Source: JAWLBY01 sp041687455
Lineage (GTDB): Bacteria; Pseudomonadota; Gammaproteobacteria; Xanthomonadales; Xanthomonadaceae
Direction: 5' to 3'
Assembly (NCBI GenBank): GCA_041687455.1
Contig: JAWLBY010000002.1
Location: 62,001-126,000 of the forward strand
DNA length: 64,000 nucleotides
How positions within the stretch are numbered: the first letter of the stretch is position 1; each line of letters opens with the position of its first letter. The notes below the pieces were generated by a model that was not told the origin of the DNA, searched no databases, and worked only from the letters and a program-made list of their open reading frames with translations. Below are positions 1 to 8,680 of this stretch, piece after piece. A program made the position numbers and the translations under genes.

Positions 1-696
1 CCGTCCAGGGTCGTAACCGCCCAGCTCGAAGCGGTAGTCGATCGTGCGCCCGTCAACCAGCGGCACCGCGATCCGCAACAGTCGCACGCGCTCGACCTGT
101 TCGAACATCATCCGGTCGTCCTCGATGAACACTGCCGGCGGATCGGCATCTTCGGCGCGGCTCGCCTCGACCGGACGGGCCGGCCCGTCATCGAACGACA
201 GCTCCAGCCGGCAGGCTCCCGTGCAGGTGAACTCGGCACCGTCGCCGACCAGCAGATAGCTGTTCCGGCCCCATTCGGGATGCAGCCGCAGCACCAGTCG
301 CAGCGCCGGCGCATCCGGCTCTGCTGCGGCGTCGCCGAAAATGTACGCAGTCAACTGTGTGCCATCGCCGGCCGCGACCGCGTGGTAGGTCCACAGCCCG
401 GCCAGCCGCTTGCGCTCGCGGTCGGCGTCGGCGGCTGCCTGCAGCGCCGGGATCTGCTCGCCGACCCGGGTCGCGGCGTCGGAACCCGGATACTTGCGGA
501 CGATCTCGCGGGCGTAGATCAGCGCCGCCTCCGGCTGCCCTGCGGCCTCGGCCGCGGCGAGCCTCTGCAGGTCGGCCTCGACCGCCGTTGGGTCTGGCGC
601 TGCGGCCGGGCCCGTCGTCGGCGCGTCGCTGCGATCGCAGCTCGACAGCAGCAATGCGAGCGCGAGCAGGACAGCGGCGGGCGATCGTATGGGCAT
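1..696 (-). CDS. Lipoprotein of unknown function, C-terminus cut by window edge
   Basis: The reading frame on the minus strand starts with ATG at 696 and stays open to base 1, so the 3' end lies outside the window. The first 22 residues form a lipoprotein signal with lipobox LSSC, so the mature protein should be lipid-anchored at Cys21 or nearby and face the periplasm. A short helical segment rich in Ala/Glu follows (about residues 35-80, tetratricopeptide-like in character), then a beta-rich domain containing two cysteines (FTCTGAC) that could form a disulfide. No catalytic motif is visible. I do not recognise the family. It is divergent from the tRNA cluster that begins 150 bp away. Confidence 0.7.
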   Translation of the reverse strand, partial: MPIRSPAAVLLALALLLSSCDRSDAPTTGPAAAPDPTAVEADLQRLAAAEAAGQPEAALIYAREIVRKYPGSDAATRVGEQIPALQAAADADRERKRLAGLWTYHAVAAGDGTQLTAYIFGDAAAEPDAPALRLVLRLHPEWGRNSYLLVGDGAEFTCTGACRLELSFDDGPARPVEASRAEDADPPAVFIEDDRMMFEQVERVRLLRIAVPLVDGRTIDYRFELGGYDPGR

Positions 697-847
697 GGTC
701 GTCTCCGGTCGGTGGTAGCGGCGATCCTCGCCGTGCGGCGGACGCGCGGCAAGTGATCGCGAGGATCGTTGACGCGCGGGGAGGGCGACCCTATCATTCG
801 CGGTCTTTCGAGGCGCCTGCGGGCGGCTTCGCGGTACCGGCCAGCGG

Positions 848-924
848 CGGGGTATAGCTCAGTCTGGTAGAGCGCCAGCTTTGGGAGCTGGATGTCGGGG
901 GTTCGAATCCCTCTGCCCCGACCA
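848..924 (+). tRNA. tRNA-Pro (TGG anticodon)
   Basis: A full cloverleaf can be folded: acceptor CGGGGTA pairs with TGCCCCG, the anticodon loop is TTTGGGA, the T-arm carries GGTTCGAATCC, and CCA is encoded. It is first of five closely spaced tRNA genes upstream of tig. Confidence 0.97.
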
Positions 925-997
925 TCCAGATCGGGCGCTGGTACCTCGATGCGGCTGCAGCGGGAGCGGTGTTCGAAGCGGTGTTTCGTTCGGCTGT

Positions 998-1074
998 GCG
1001 CCCGTAGCTCAACCGGATAGAGCATCGGCCTTCTAAGCCGACGGTTGCAGGTTCGATTCCTGTCGGGCGCGCCA
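998..1074 (+). tRNA. tRNA-Arg (TCT anticodon)
   Basis: Acceptor GCGCCCG pairs with CGGGCGC. The anticodon stem TCGGC/GCCGA encloses CTTCTAA, giving anticodon TCT. The T-loop TTCGATTC and encoded CCA are present. Confidence 0.97.
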
Positions 1075-1152
1075 CGAAGAGTTTCAGGCGGTGCAGCGAT
1101 GCATCGCGAAAGCGGCGGGATCGACTTGATCCATCCGTTTTCGACACAATAT

Positions 1153-1230
1153 GGTGGATGTAGCTCAGTTGGTTAGAGCACTGGATTGTGATTCCAGGTG
1201 TCGCGGGTTCGAATCCCGTCTTCCACCCCA
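1153..1230 (+). tRNA. tRNA-His (GTG anticodon)
   Basis: The anticodon loop TTGTGAT gives GTG. The extra 5' G (G-1 at 1153) opposite C73 is the identity element of bacterial tRNA-His. CCA is encoded. The acceptor stem has a T-T mismatch at pair 6:67 (1159/1221); the rest pairs normally. Confidence 0.95.
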
Positions 1231-1292
1231 GGTGCAAGATGCGGCACAATGCGCATCTGCAGCGTCGCCCCCGGCGACGTCAGAGTTTCGAT

Positions 1293-1368
1293 GGGCCGTT
1301 AGCTCAGTTGGTAGAGCAGTTGACTCTTAATCAATAGGTCGTAGGTTCGAATCCTACACGGCCCACCA
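1293..1368 (+). tRNA. tRNA-Lys (CTT anticodon)
   Basis: Acceptor GGGCCGT pairs with ACGGCCC. The anticodon loop CTCTTAA gives CTT. The T-arm is AGGTTCGAATCCT and CCA is encoded. Confidence 0.97.
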
Positions 1369-1424
1369 ACTCATCGAATCGAACTGGCCGCCGGTTCCGG
1401 CGGCATCTCTCCAGGGTTGACCTA

Positions 1425-1509
1425 GCGAAAGTGGCGGAACTGGTAGACGCGCTGGATTTAGGTTCCAGTGGGGTAACCCGTGAGAGTTCGAGTCTCTCCT
1501 TTCGCACCA
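1425..1509 (+). tRNA. tRNA-Leu (TAG anticodon)
   Basis: This is an 85-nt class II tRNA with a long variable arm. Acceptor GCGAAAG pairs with CTTTCGC, the anticodon loop ATTTAGG gives TAG, and CCA is encoded. It is last of the five-tRNA cluster and lies 138 bp upstream of the tig start. Confidence 0.97.
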
Positions 1510-1647
1510 GTCCCGCGGCGCGAGCGGAGGCCCGGCCTCGTCTGCCGGCCGTCGCGTGGATCCGCTCCGGTCCGGTTCGTTCGCGGTACCCTTCCCACCC
1601 ACCTTTCACGCGCAGCACGCCCGTCGCGGCGGATTCCAGGAGTCGTC

Positions 1648-2955
1648 ATGCAAGTTTCGGTTGAGAACGTGAGCAAGCTGGAGCGCAAGCTCACTGTCAG
1701 TGTTCCCGCGGACCGTCTCGAATCCCAGGTGAGTGAGCGTCTGCGCGAGTTGTCGCGCAGTGTGCGGTTGAAGGGTTTCCGTCCGGGCAAGGTGCCGGCC
1801 AAGGTCATCGAGCAGCGCTTCGGCACGCAGGTCCGCAACGAGGCGATCGGCGACCTGATCCGCAGTTCGTTCGGCGAAGCGGTGCAGCAGCAGAACCTGC
1901 GGCCGGCAATGGCGCCGTCGATCGAAACCAGCGGCCGACCCGAGAACGGTGAGTTCCGCTACGTGGCGACCTTCGAAGTGATGCCGGAGATCGGCTCGAT
2001 CGACGTGTCCGGCCTGAAGGTGAAGCGCCCGACCGCCGAAGTCGCCGAGGCCGACATCGACCAGATGATCGAGACGCTGCGCATGCAGAGGCGTAGCTGG
2101 AACCCGGTCGAGCGGGCGGCGCAGGATGGCGACATGGTCATGTTCGAGTCGTTCACCGAGGTCGAGGGCACTCGCGTGCCGGCCGAGGGCGTCGAGCGCT
2201 CCGGCACCGTGATCGGCACCCGTGCGATCCCGGCCGAAATCGAGAACGCGCTGGTCGGCCTGGCCGCCGGTGCCGAGACGACGATCGAGCTCACGTTCCC
2301 CGAGGGACACCGCGCGGCTGCGCTGGCCGGCAAGACCGGCAAGATGACGCTCAAGGCCGTCCGTGTTTCCGAAGGTGTGCTGCCGCCGGTCGACGAAGCC
2401 TTCATGGCCGGCTTCGGCATCACCGAAGGCGGCGTCGAGAAGTTCCGCGACGAAGTGCGGGCCAACCTCGAGCGCGAACTCCGCAATGCGCTGATGGCGC
2501 GCCTGAAGGGCGACGTCGTTGCGAAGCTGCTCGAGGCCCATTCCGAGGTCGAGTTCCCGGCCGGGATGATCGAGGCCGAGGCGCGCGGCATGGCGCAGAA
2601 TGCCGAGCGCCAGGCGCAGGCGCGTGGCCAGAAGGACGTCAAGGTCTCGCACGAAGCGCTGCTGCCGGCGGCTCGTCATCGCGTCGCTGCCGCCGCGCTG
2701 CTCGGCGAACTGGCGCGCCAGAACGAGATCAAGCTCGATCGCAACCGGCTCAACGAGATGCTGGCTTCGATCGCATCGACCTACGAGGATCCGATGCAGG
2801 TGATCGAGCTGTACCGCAACGATCAGGAACTGATGCGCGGCCTTGAAAGCCGGGTGATCGAGGACCAGTTGATCGACTGGATCGCCGACCACGCCGATCT
2901 GACGGTCGAGCCGTTGACCTTCGCGGACGTGATGCGTCCGGGTCAGGCCGCCTGA
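1648..2955 (+). CDS. tig: Trigger factor, ribosome-associated chaperone
   Basis: This 435-residue cytosolic chaperone binds ribosomal protein L23 at the exit tunnel and shelters nascent chains. The N-terminal ribosome-binding domain carries a GFRPGKVP signature at about residue 42, matching the family GFRxGKxP loop. A central FKBP-type PPIase region (about 150-245) and the helical C-terminal arms follow. The start at 1648 is chosen over an upstream in-frame start inside tRNA-Leu, because AGGAG lies eight bases before this ATG and homologues begin MQVSVE. Length matches the family. It heads the tig-clpP-clpX-lon block common in gammaproteobacteria, 37 bp before clpP. Confidence 0.98.
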   Translation: MQVSVENVSKLERKLTVSVPADRLESQVSERLRELSRSVRLKGFRPGKVPAKVIEQRFGTQVRNEAIGDLIRSSFGEAVQQQNLRPAMAPSIETSGRPENGEFRYVATFEVMPEIGSIDVSGLKVKRPTAEVAEADIDQMIETLRMQRRSWNPVERAAQDGDMVMFESFTEVEGTRVPAEGVERSGTVIGTRAIPAEIENALVGLAAGAETTIELTFPEGHRAAALAGKTGKMTLKAVRVSEGVLPPVDEAFMAGFGITEGGVEKFRDEVRANLERELRNALMARLKGDVVAKLLEAHSEVEFPAGMIEAEARGMAQNAERQAQARGQKDVKVSHEALLPAARHRVAAAALLGELARQNEIKLDRNRLNEMLASIASTYEDPMQVIELYRNDQELMRGLESRVIEDQLIDWIADHADLTVEPLTFADVMRPGQAA

Positions 2956-2992
2956 GGCACGGAACGCCGCAGCCCACCCACAGGAGCGAGAG

Positions 2993-3613
2993 ATGACGAT
3001 CAAGGGGTTGAACCTGGTGCCGATGGTGGTCGAGCAGACCAGTCGCGGCGAACGCGCCTACGACATCTACTCGCGCCTGCTGAAGGAGCGCGTGATCTTC
3101 CTGGTCGGGCCGATCGACGACCACGTCGCCAACGTGGTCGTCGCGCAGTTGCTGTTTCTCGAATCGGAAAACCCGGACAAGGACATCAACCTGTACATCA
3201 ACAGCCCGGGCGGCGTGGTCACCGCCGGCATGGCGATCTACGACACCATGCAGTACATCAAGCCCGACGTGGCGACGATGTGCATCGGCCAGGCCGCCAG
3301 CATGGGCTCGTTGCTGCTCGCGGCCGGTGCCAAGGGCAAGCGCTACTCGCTGCCGCATTCGCGGGTCATGATCCACCAGCCGCTCGGTGGCTACCAGGGC
3401 CAGGCCAGCGACATCGAGATCCATACCCGCGAGATCCTGAACATTCGCGACCGGCTGAACCGGGTGCTGTCGCACCACACCGGCCAGCCGCTCGAGCGGA
3501 TCGCCAAGGATACCGACCGCGACAATTTCATGAGTGCGCCGGACGCCAAGGCCTACGGCCTGATCGACGAGGTGCTGGAGCGTCGCCCGGATATCTCCGT
3601 CAAGCCGGCGTGA
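2993..3613 (+). CDS. clpP: ATP-dependent Clp protease proteolytic subunit
   Basis: ClpP (206 residues) forms the tetradecameric serine protease that degrades substrates unfolded by ClpX or ClpA. The catalytic triad is visible as Ser103 (in GQAASMGS), His128 (in MIHQP) and Asp177, with the same internal spacing as the E. coli enzyme. The short N-terminal extension is probably a self-cleaved propeptide. A good ribosome site (CAGGAGCGAGAG) precedes the ATG. It sits between tig and clpX, the usual order, so subunit and unfoldase are made together. Confidence 0.99.
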   Translation: MTIKGLNLVPMVVEQTSRGERAYDIYSRLLKERVIFLVGPIDDHVANVVVAQLLFLESENPDKDINLYINSPGGVVTAGMAIYDTMQYIKPDVATMCIGQAASMGSLLLAAGAKGKRYSLPHSRVMIHQPLGGYQGQASDIEIHTREILNIRDRLNRVLSHHTGQPLERIAKDTDRDNFMSAPDAKAYGLIDEVLERRPDISVKPA

Positions 3614-3631
3614 AATCGCCGTGACGGACTG

Positions 3632-3651
3632 CCGCCCGCCGCGGCGGGCGG
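3632..3651. terminator. Perfect 20-bp GC palindrome between clpP and clpX
   Basis: CCGCCCGCCG is followed directly by its reverse complement, giving a perfect palindrome 18 bp after the clpP stop. There is no T-tract, so a full Rho-independent terminator is doubtful. A partial attenuator or an mRNA-stabilising hairpin between clpP and clpX is more likely. Confidence 0.4.
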
Positions 3652-3749
3652 TAGCTCACCCCTCGGATGGCCGGTGCTGTGCCCCGGTCCCCCTATGCTA
3701 TTCTCGAACCGTGCCGTAGCGACGGTTCCACGAGGCAGGCTTTCTCCGC

Positions 3750-5039
<1,290 letters not shown>

Positions 5040-5237
5040 TCCGCCGATCCGGCGCCGCTGCGGCGGCGCCAGCGGACTGCCTGCGGTTTGCGGCGCTGCC
5101 GCCGCCCGTCCCTGCAGTTTCCGCGTCCCGCTCAGCGCCGCTTCCGTCCGCCGCCGGGTGCCATCTGCGCCCGGTCCGCTGTGGCGCGCCGTTCATCCGG
5201 CGCGCTGAACTGGCGGGTAGCCTTCCGGCATCGACAG

Positions 5238-5266
5238 CTTGAATCGAGCTCACGGGCATCGCATTC
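5238..5266 (+). promoter_or_regulatory. Candidate heat-shock (sigma-32) promoter for lon
   Basis: CTTGAAT (5238-5244) matches the sigma-32 -35 consensus CTTGAAA at six of seven positions. After 14 bp, TCGCATTC (5259-5266) partly matches the -10 consensus CCCCATNT. The spacing is within the known range and lon is a classic sigma-32 target, but the -10 match is weak. Confidence 0.35.
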
Positions 5267-5276
5267 TGCCCTTGTG

Positions 5277-5304
5277 GGGGGCTGCTTCGCCCCCATGTTC
5301 GGGG
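5277..5304 (+). promoter_or_regulatory. Two mutually exclusive hairpins in the lon leader
   Basis: GGGGGC (5277-5282) can pair with GCCCCC (5289-5294), and CCCC (5291-5294) can instead pair with GGGG (5301-5304). Both lie in the 310-bp gene-free stretch between clpX and lon, just downstream of the candidate promoter, so they would sit at the very 5' end of the mRNA. No other feature is visible in that stretch. Confidence 0.35.
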
Positions 5305-5349
5305 ATCGACGGCCGACTCCGGTTGTCACCCAGGTACGGAGCCCGATAA

Positions 5350-7803
5350 ATGACCGCCAAGCCATCCGAGTCTTCGCCCGTCCTGCCGGTCCTGCCGCTG
5401 CGCGATGTCGTCGTCTACCCGCACATGGTCATCCCGCTGTTCGTCGGCCGGGAGAAATCGATCCGTGCGCTCGACATCGCGATGGAAGGCGACAAGCGGA
5501 TCCTGCTCGTTGCGCAGAAGAGCCCGGATGTCGACGACCCGGGCGCGGCCGACCTGTATGACGTCGGTACGATCGCCCAGGTCCTGCAGTTGCTGAAGCT
5601 GCCCGACGGCACCATCAAGGTGCTGGTCGAGGGCGCCGCGCGGATGCAGGTCGGCAGCTACGGCGAGCAGGACGGCGCGCTGACGGCGCAGGGCGAGGAA
5701 ATCGAACCTGCCTACGAGCGCGAAGAGCGCGAACTCGATGTCACGCTGCGTTCGCTGATGTCGCTGTTCGAGCAGTACGTCAAGATGAATCGCAAGATTC
5801 CGCCGGAACTGCTGTCGACGCTGTCCGGAATCGATGATCCGAGCCGGCTGGCCGACACCATCGCCGCCCATCTCGGCATCCGGCTGGCCGACAAGCAGCG
5901 CCTGCTCGAGGCGGTCGAGGTTGGCCAGCGGCTGGAACTGCTGATCGGCTTCGTCGATGGCGAAATCGATGTGCAGCAGCTCGAGAAGCGGATTCGCGGC
6001 CGGGTCAAGTCGCAGATGGAGAAGAGCCAGCGCGAGTACTACCTGAATGAGCAGATGAAGGCCATCCAGAAGGAGCTCGGCGAACTCGACGAGGCGCCGA
6101 ACGAACTCGAGGAACTGACCCGCAAGATCGCTGAAGCCGGCATGCCGAAGGCGGTCGAGACGAAGGCCAAGCAGGAGCTCAACAAGCTCAAGCAGATGTC
6201 GCCGATGTCGGCCGAGGCGACGGTCGTGCGCAACTACATCGACTGGCTGCTGTCGGTGCCGTGGAAGAAGCGCACCAAGGTGCGCCGCGACCTGGCCGCC
6301 GCGCAGGAAGTGCTCGATGCCGATCACTACGGGCTCGAGAAGGTCAAGGAGCGCATCCTCGAGTACCTCGCCGTGCAGCAGCGCGTGAAGCAGATGCGCG
6401 GGCCGATCCTGTGCCTGGTCGGGCCGCCGGGTGTCGGCAAGACCTCGCTCGGTCAGTCGATCGCGAAGTCGACCAATCGCAAGTTCATACGCATGAGCCT
6501 CGGTGGCGTCCGCGACGAAGCCGAGATCCGTGGCCACCGTCGTACCTACATCGGTTCGATGCCCGGGCGACTGGTGCAGAACCTGGCGAAGGCCGGCACC
6601 CGGAATCCGCTGTTCATGCTCGATGAAATCGACAAGCTCAGCACGGATTTCCGCGGCGATCCGTCGTCGGCGCTGCTCGAAGTGCTCGATCCGGAGCAGA
6701 ACAGCGCGTTCAACGATCACTACCTCGAGGTCGACCTCGACCTGTCGGAAGTGATGTTCATCGCGACCGCCAACTCGCTGAATATCCCGGGGCCACTGCT
6801 CGACCGCATGGAAGTGATTCGGATCCCCGGCTACACCGAGGACGAGAAGCTCCACATCGCGCTGCGCTACCTGGTGCCGAAGCAGTTGAAGGCGAACGGA
6901 CTCAAGCCCGATGACCTCGAGATCAGCGAGGACGCGGTTCGCGAGACGATCCGCTATTACACGCGTGAATCGGGCGTACGCAACCTCGAGCGCGAGATGG
7001 CGAAGATCGCCCGCAAGGTCGTCAAGGAACTGATGCTCGCCGCGAGCGACAAGTCGGGCAAGAAGGCGCCGAAGACGAAGAAAGGCCCGCTGAAGGTCAC
7101 GCCGAAGAACCTCGAGAAATATCTCGGCGTGCGGCGCTTCGATTTCGGTCGCGCCGAGCAGCAGAACGAGATCGGTCTCGTCACCGGTCTGGCCTGGACC
7201 GAAGTGGGTGGCGATCTGTTGCAGATCGAAGCGGCACTGGTGCCGGGCAAGGGCAACCTCGTGCATACCGGGCAACTCGGTGACGTGATGCAGGAGTCGA
7301 TCAAGGCGGCGTTGTCGGTCGTGCGTTCGCGAGCCGAACAACTCGGTCTCGACACCGAGTTCCACCACAAGTACGACATCCACGTACACGTGCCGGAAGG
7401 TGCGACGCCGAAAGACGGGCCGAGCGCCGGTATCGCGATGGTCACTGCGCTCGTTTCGGCGTTGTCGAAGGTCGCGGTGCGTGCCGATGTCGCGATGACG
7501 GGCGAGATCACGTTGCGTGGACGCGTGCTGCCGATCGGCGGGTTGAAAGAGAAATTGCTCGCCGCGCTGCGCGGCGGAATCCGCACGGTGATCATTCCGG
7601 ACGAGAACAGGAAGGACCTGACCGACATTCCGGCCAACGTCACCAAGGGAATCGACATCATTCCGGTGCGCTGGATCGACGAGGTTCTCGACGTTGCGCT
7701 CGAACATCCACTGCGTCCGTCGGCGGCGCCGAAGGAAGGCGGCGATGCGAAGAAGGACATCGCGCGCGAAGGCGAAGGTGCTGCTGCAACCCGCGCGCAC
7801 TGA
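5350..7803 (+). CDS. lon: ATP-dependent Lon protease
   Basis: Lon (817 residues) is a homohexameric AAA+ serine protease that degrades misfolded and regulatory proteins in the cytosol. The N-terminal LON substrate-binding domain begins LPVLPLRDVVVYP. Walker A is GPPGVGKT at 358-365. The protease domain shows Ser692 in DGPSAG and Lys735 in GGLKEK, separated by 43 residues as in E. coli Lon. The C-terminus has a Lys/Glu-rich tail past the family core. A ribosome site (ACGGAG) precedes the ATG. It is monocistronic by appearance, with its own leader and a strong hairpin after the stop. Confidence 0.99.
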   Translation: MTAKPSESSPVLPVLPLRDVVVYPHMVIPLFVGREKSIRALDIAMEGDKRILLVAQKSPDVDDPGAADLYDVGTIAQVLQLLKLPDGTIKVLVEGAARMQVGSYGEQDGALTAQGEEIEPAYEREERELDVTLRSLMSLFEQYVKMNRKIPPELLSTLSGIDDPSRLADTIAAHLGIRLADKQRLLEAVEVGQRLELLIGFVDGEIDVQQLEKRIRGRVKSQMEKSQREYYLNEQMKAIQKELGELDEAPNELEELTRKIAEAGMPKAVETKAKQELNKLKQMSPMSAEATVVRNYIDWLLSVPWKKRTKVRRDLAAAQEVLDADHYGLEKVKERILEYLAVQQRVKQMRGPILCLVGPPGVGKTSLGQSIAKSTNRKFIRMSLGGVRDEAEIRGHRRTYIGSMPGRLVQNLAKAGTRNPLFMLDEIDKLSTDFRGDPSSALLEVLDPEQNSAFNDHYLEVDLDLSEVMFIATANSLNIPGPLLDRMEVIRIPGYTEDEKLHIALRYLVPKQLKANGLKPDDLEISEDAVRETIRYYTRESGVRNLEREMAKIARKVVKELMLAASDKSGKKAPKTKKGPLKVTPKNLEKYLGVRRFDFGRAEQQNEIGLVTGLAWTEVGGDLLQIEAALVPGKGNLVHTGQLGDVMQESIKAALSVVRSRAEQLGLDTEFHHKYDIHVHVPEGATPKDGPSAGIAMVTALVSALSKVAVRADVAMTGEITLRGRVLPIGGLKEKLLAALRGGIRTVIIPDENRKDLTDIPANVTKGIDIIPVRWIDEVLDVALEHPLRPSAAPKEGGDAKKDIAREGEGAAATRAH

Positions 7804-7825
7804 TCGACAACAGCAGCCAGACACG

Positions 7826-7853
7826 ACGCCGCCGCGCATCCGCGCGGCGGCGT
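7826..7853 (+). terminator. Hairpin terminator after lon
   Basis: A 12-bp perfect GC stem (7826-7837 with 7842-7853) with a 4-base loop lies 23 bp after the lon stop. It is followed by TCGTAGT, a poor T-tract. Confidence 0.5.
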
Positions 7854-7940
7854 TCGTAGTGGGGCGCCGAGCGCTGCAGATCGCCTGCACGGTTCGGCGC
7901 AGTCCCTGCTGCAGGCCGCGCCACAGCTCGCCGTTTCGTG

Positions 7941-7969
7941 TTGCGTGGTCAATGGGGCGCTGGTATAAA
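7941..7969 (+). promoter_or_regulatory. Candidate sigma-70 promoter for hupB
   Basis: TTGCGT (7941-7946) and TATAAA (7964-7969) are separated by exactly 17 bp in the 301-bp lon-hupB gap. The -10 is a good match and the -35 is moderate. It would give a leader of roughly 130 nt. Confidence 0.45.
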
Positions 7970-8104
7970 TCCGCAGTCCGCCGCACATGCCGGCGCATGC
8001 AGCAGGATGCTGCGGGACAGAGTCGATCGGGCGATGGCTGAGCAAGCGTCGCCCGATCTCGCTATTGGAACTGGAGGATTGCATCCTCCCTGGGGAGTGA
8101 CGGA

Positions 8105-8377
8105 ATGAACAAGGCTGATTTCATCGGTGCGGTGGCGAACGAGGCCGAGCTGTCGAAGGCCGAGGCGGCGCGCGCGGTCGACGCCGTCATCGACGTCATC
8201 AAGAAGGCACTGAAGAACGGCGAAACGATCTCGCTGGTCGGCTTCGGCACCTTCCAGGTTCGCGAGCGCGCCGCGCGTGAAGGCCGCAATCCGCGCACCG
8301 GCGACACCATCAAGATCGACGCTTCGAAAATTCCTTCGTTCAAGGCTGGCAAAGCGCTGAAGGATGCTGTACAGTAG
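8105..8377 (+). CDS. hupB: DNA-binding protein HU, beta-type
   Basis: HU (90 residues) is a small histone-like dimer that bends DNA without sequence specificity and organises the nucleoid. The family signature is visible in the segment GFGTFQVRERAAREGRNP and the following TGDTIKI, which form the DNA-grasping arm. Length is standard. GGGGAGTGACGG precedes the ATG. Its position directly after lon is the normal place for hupB in gammaproteobacteria. Two tRNA genes follow within 12 bp and may share its transcript. Confidence 0.98.
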   Translation: MNKADFIGAVANEAELSKAEAARAVDAVIDVIKKALKNGETISLVGFGTFQVRERAAREGRNPRTGDTIKIDASKIPSFKAGKALKDAVQ

Positions 8378-8388
8378 TCGACTTCGCC

Positions 8389-8463
8389 GGGTGCTTAGCT
8401 CAGCGGTAGAGCATCGCCCTTACAAGGCGAGGGTCGGGGGTTCGAAACCCTCAGCACCCACCA
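8389..8463 (+). tRNA. tRNA-Val (TAC anticodon)
   Basis: Acceptor GGGTGCT pairs with AGCACCC. The anticodon loop CTTACAA gives TAC. CCA is encoded. It starts 11 bp after the hupB stop. Confidence 0.97.
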
Positions 8464-8508
8464 TCCTCTACAACTGACAAGGCAACAGGCGAAGTTGCAG
8501 CAAAATGC

Positions 8509-8585
8509 GGAGTGGTAGTTCAGTCGGTTAGAATACCGGCCTGTCACGCCGGGGGTCGCGGGTTCGAGTCCCGTCCACTCCGCCA
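8509..8585 (+). tRNA. tRNA-Asp (GTC anticodon)
   Basis: Acceptor GGAGTGG pairs with CCACTCC, the discriminator is G, and CCA is encoded. The anticodon loop CTGTCAC gives GTC. A strong terminator follows at once. Confidence 0.97.
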
Positions 8586-8591
8586 CTATTC

Positions 8592-8622
8592 ACGAGGGCG
8601 CCGAAGGGCGCCCTCGTTTTTT
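8592..8622 (+). terminator. Rho-independent terminator after tRNA-Asp
   Basis: An 11-bp GC-rich stem (8592-8602 with 8607-8617) with loop GAAG is followed by six T bases (8617-8622). It closes the hupB-tRNA unit. Confidence 0.85.
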
Positions 8623-8680
8623 CCGGCGGCCGCAACGCTGCGGTGACGCGTAGGCCGCCCTTCTCACGGGTGCGTCTTTC

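Noticed and set aside
5326..7998. An 890-codon minus-strand frame across lon
   Set aside because: It is the antisense shadow of lon. The plus-strand frame has all Lon motifs.
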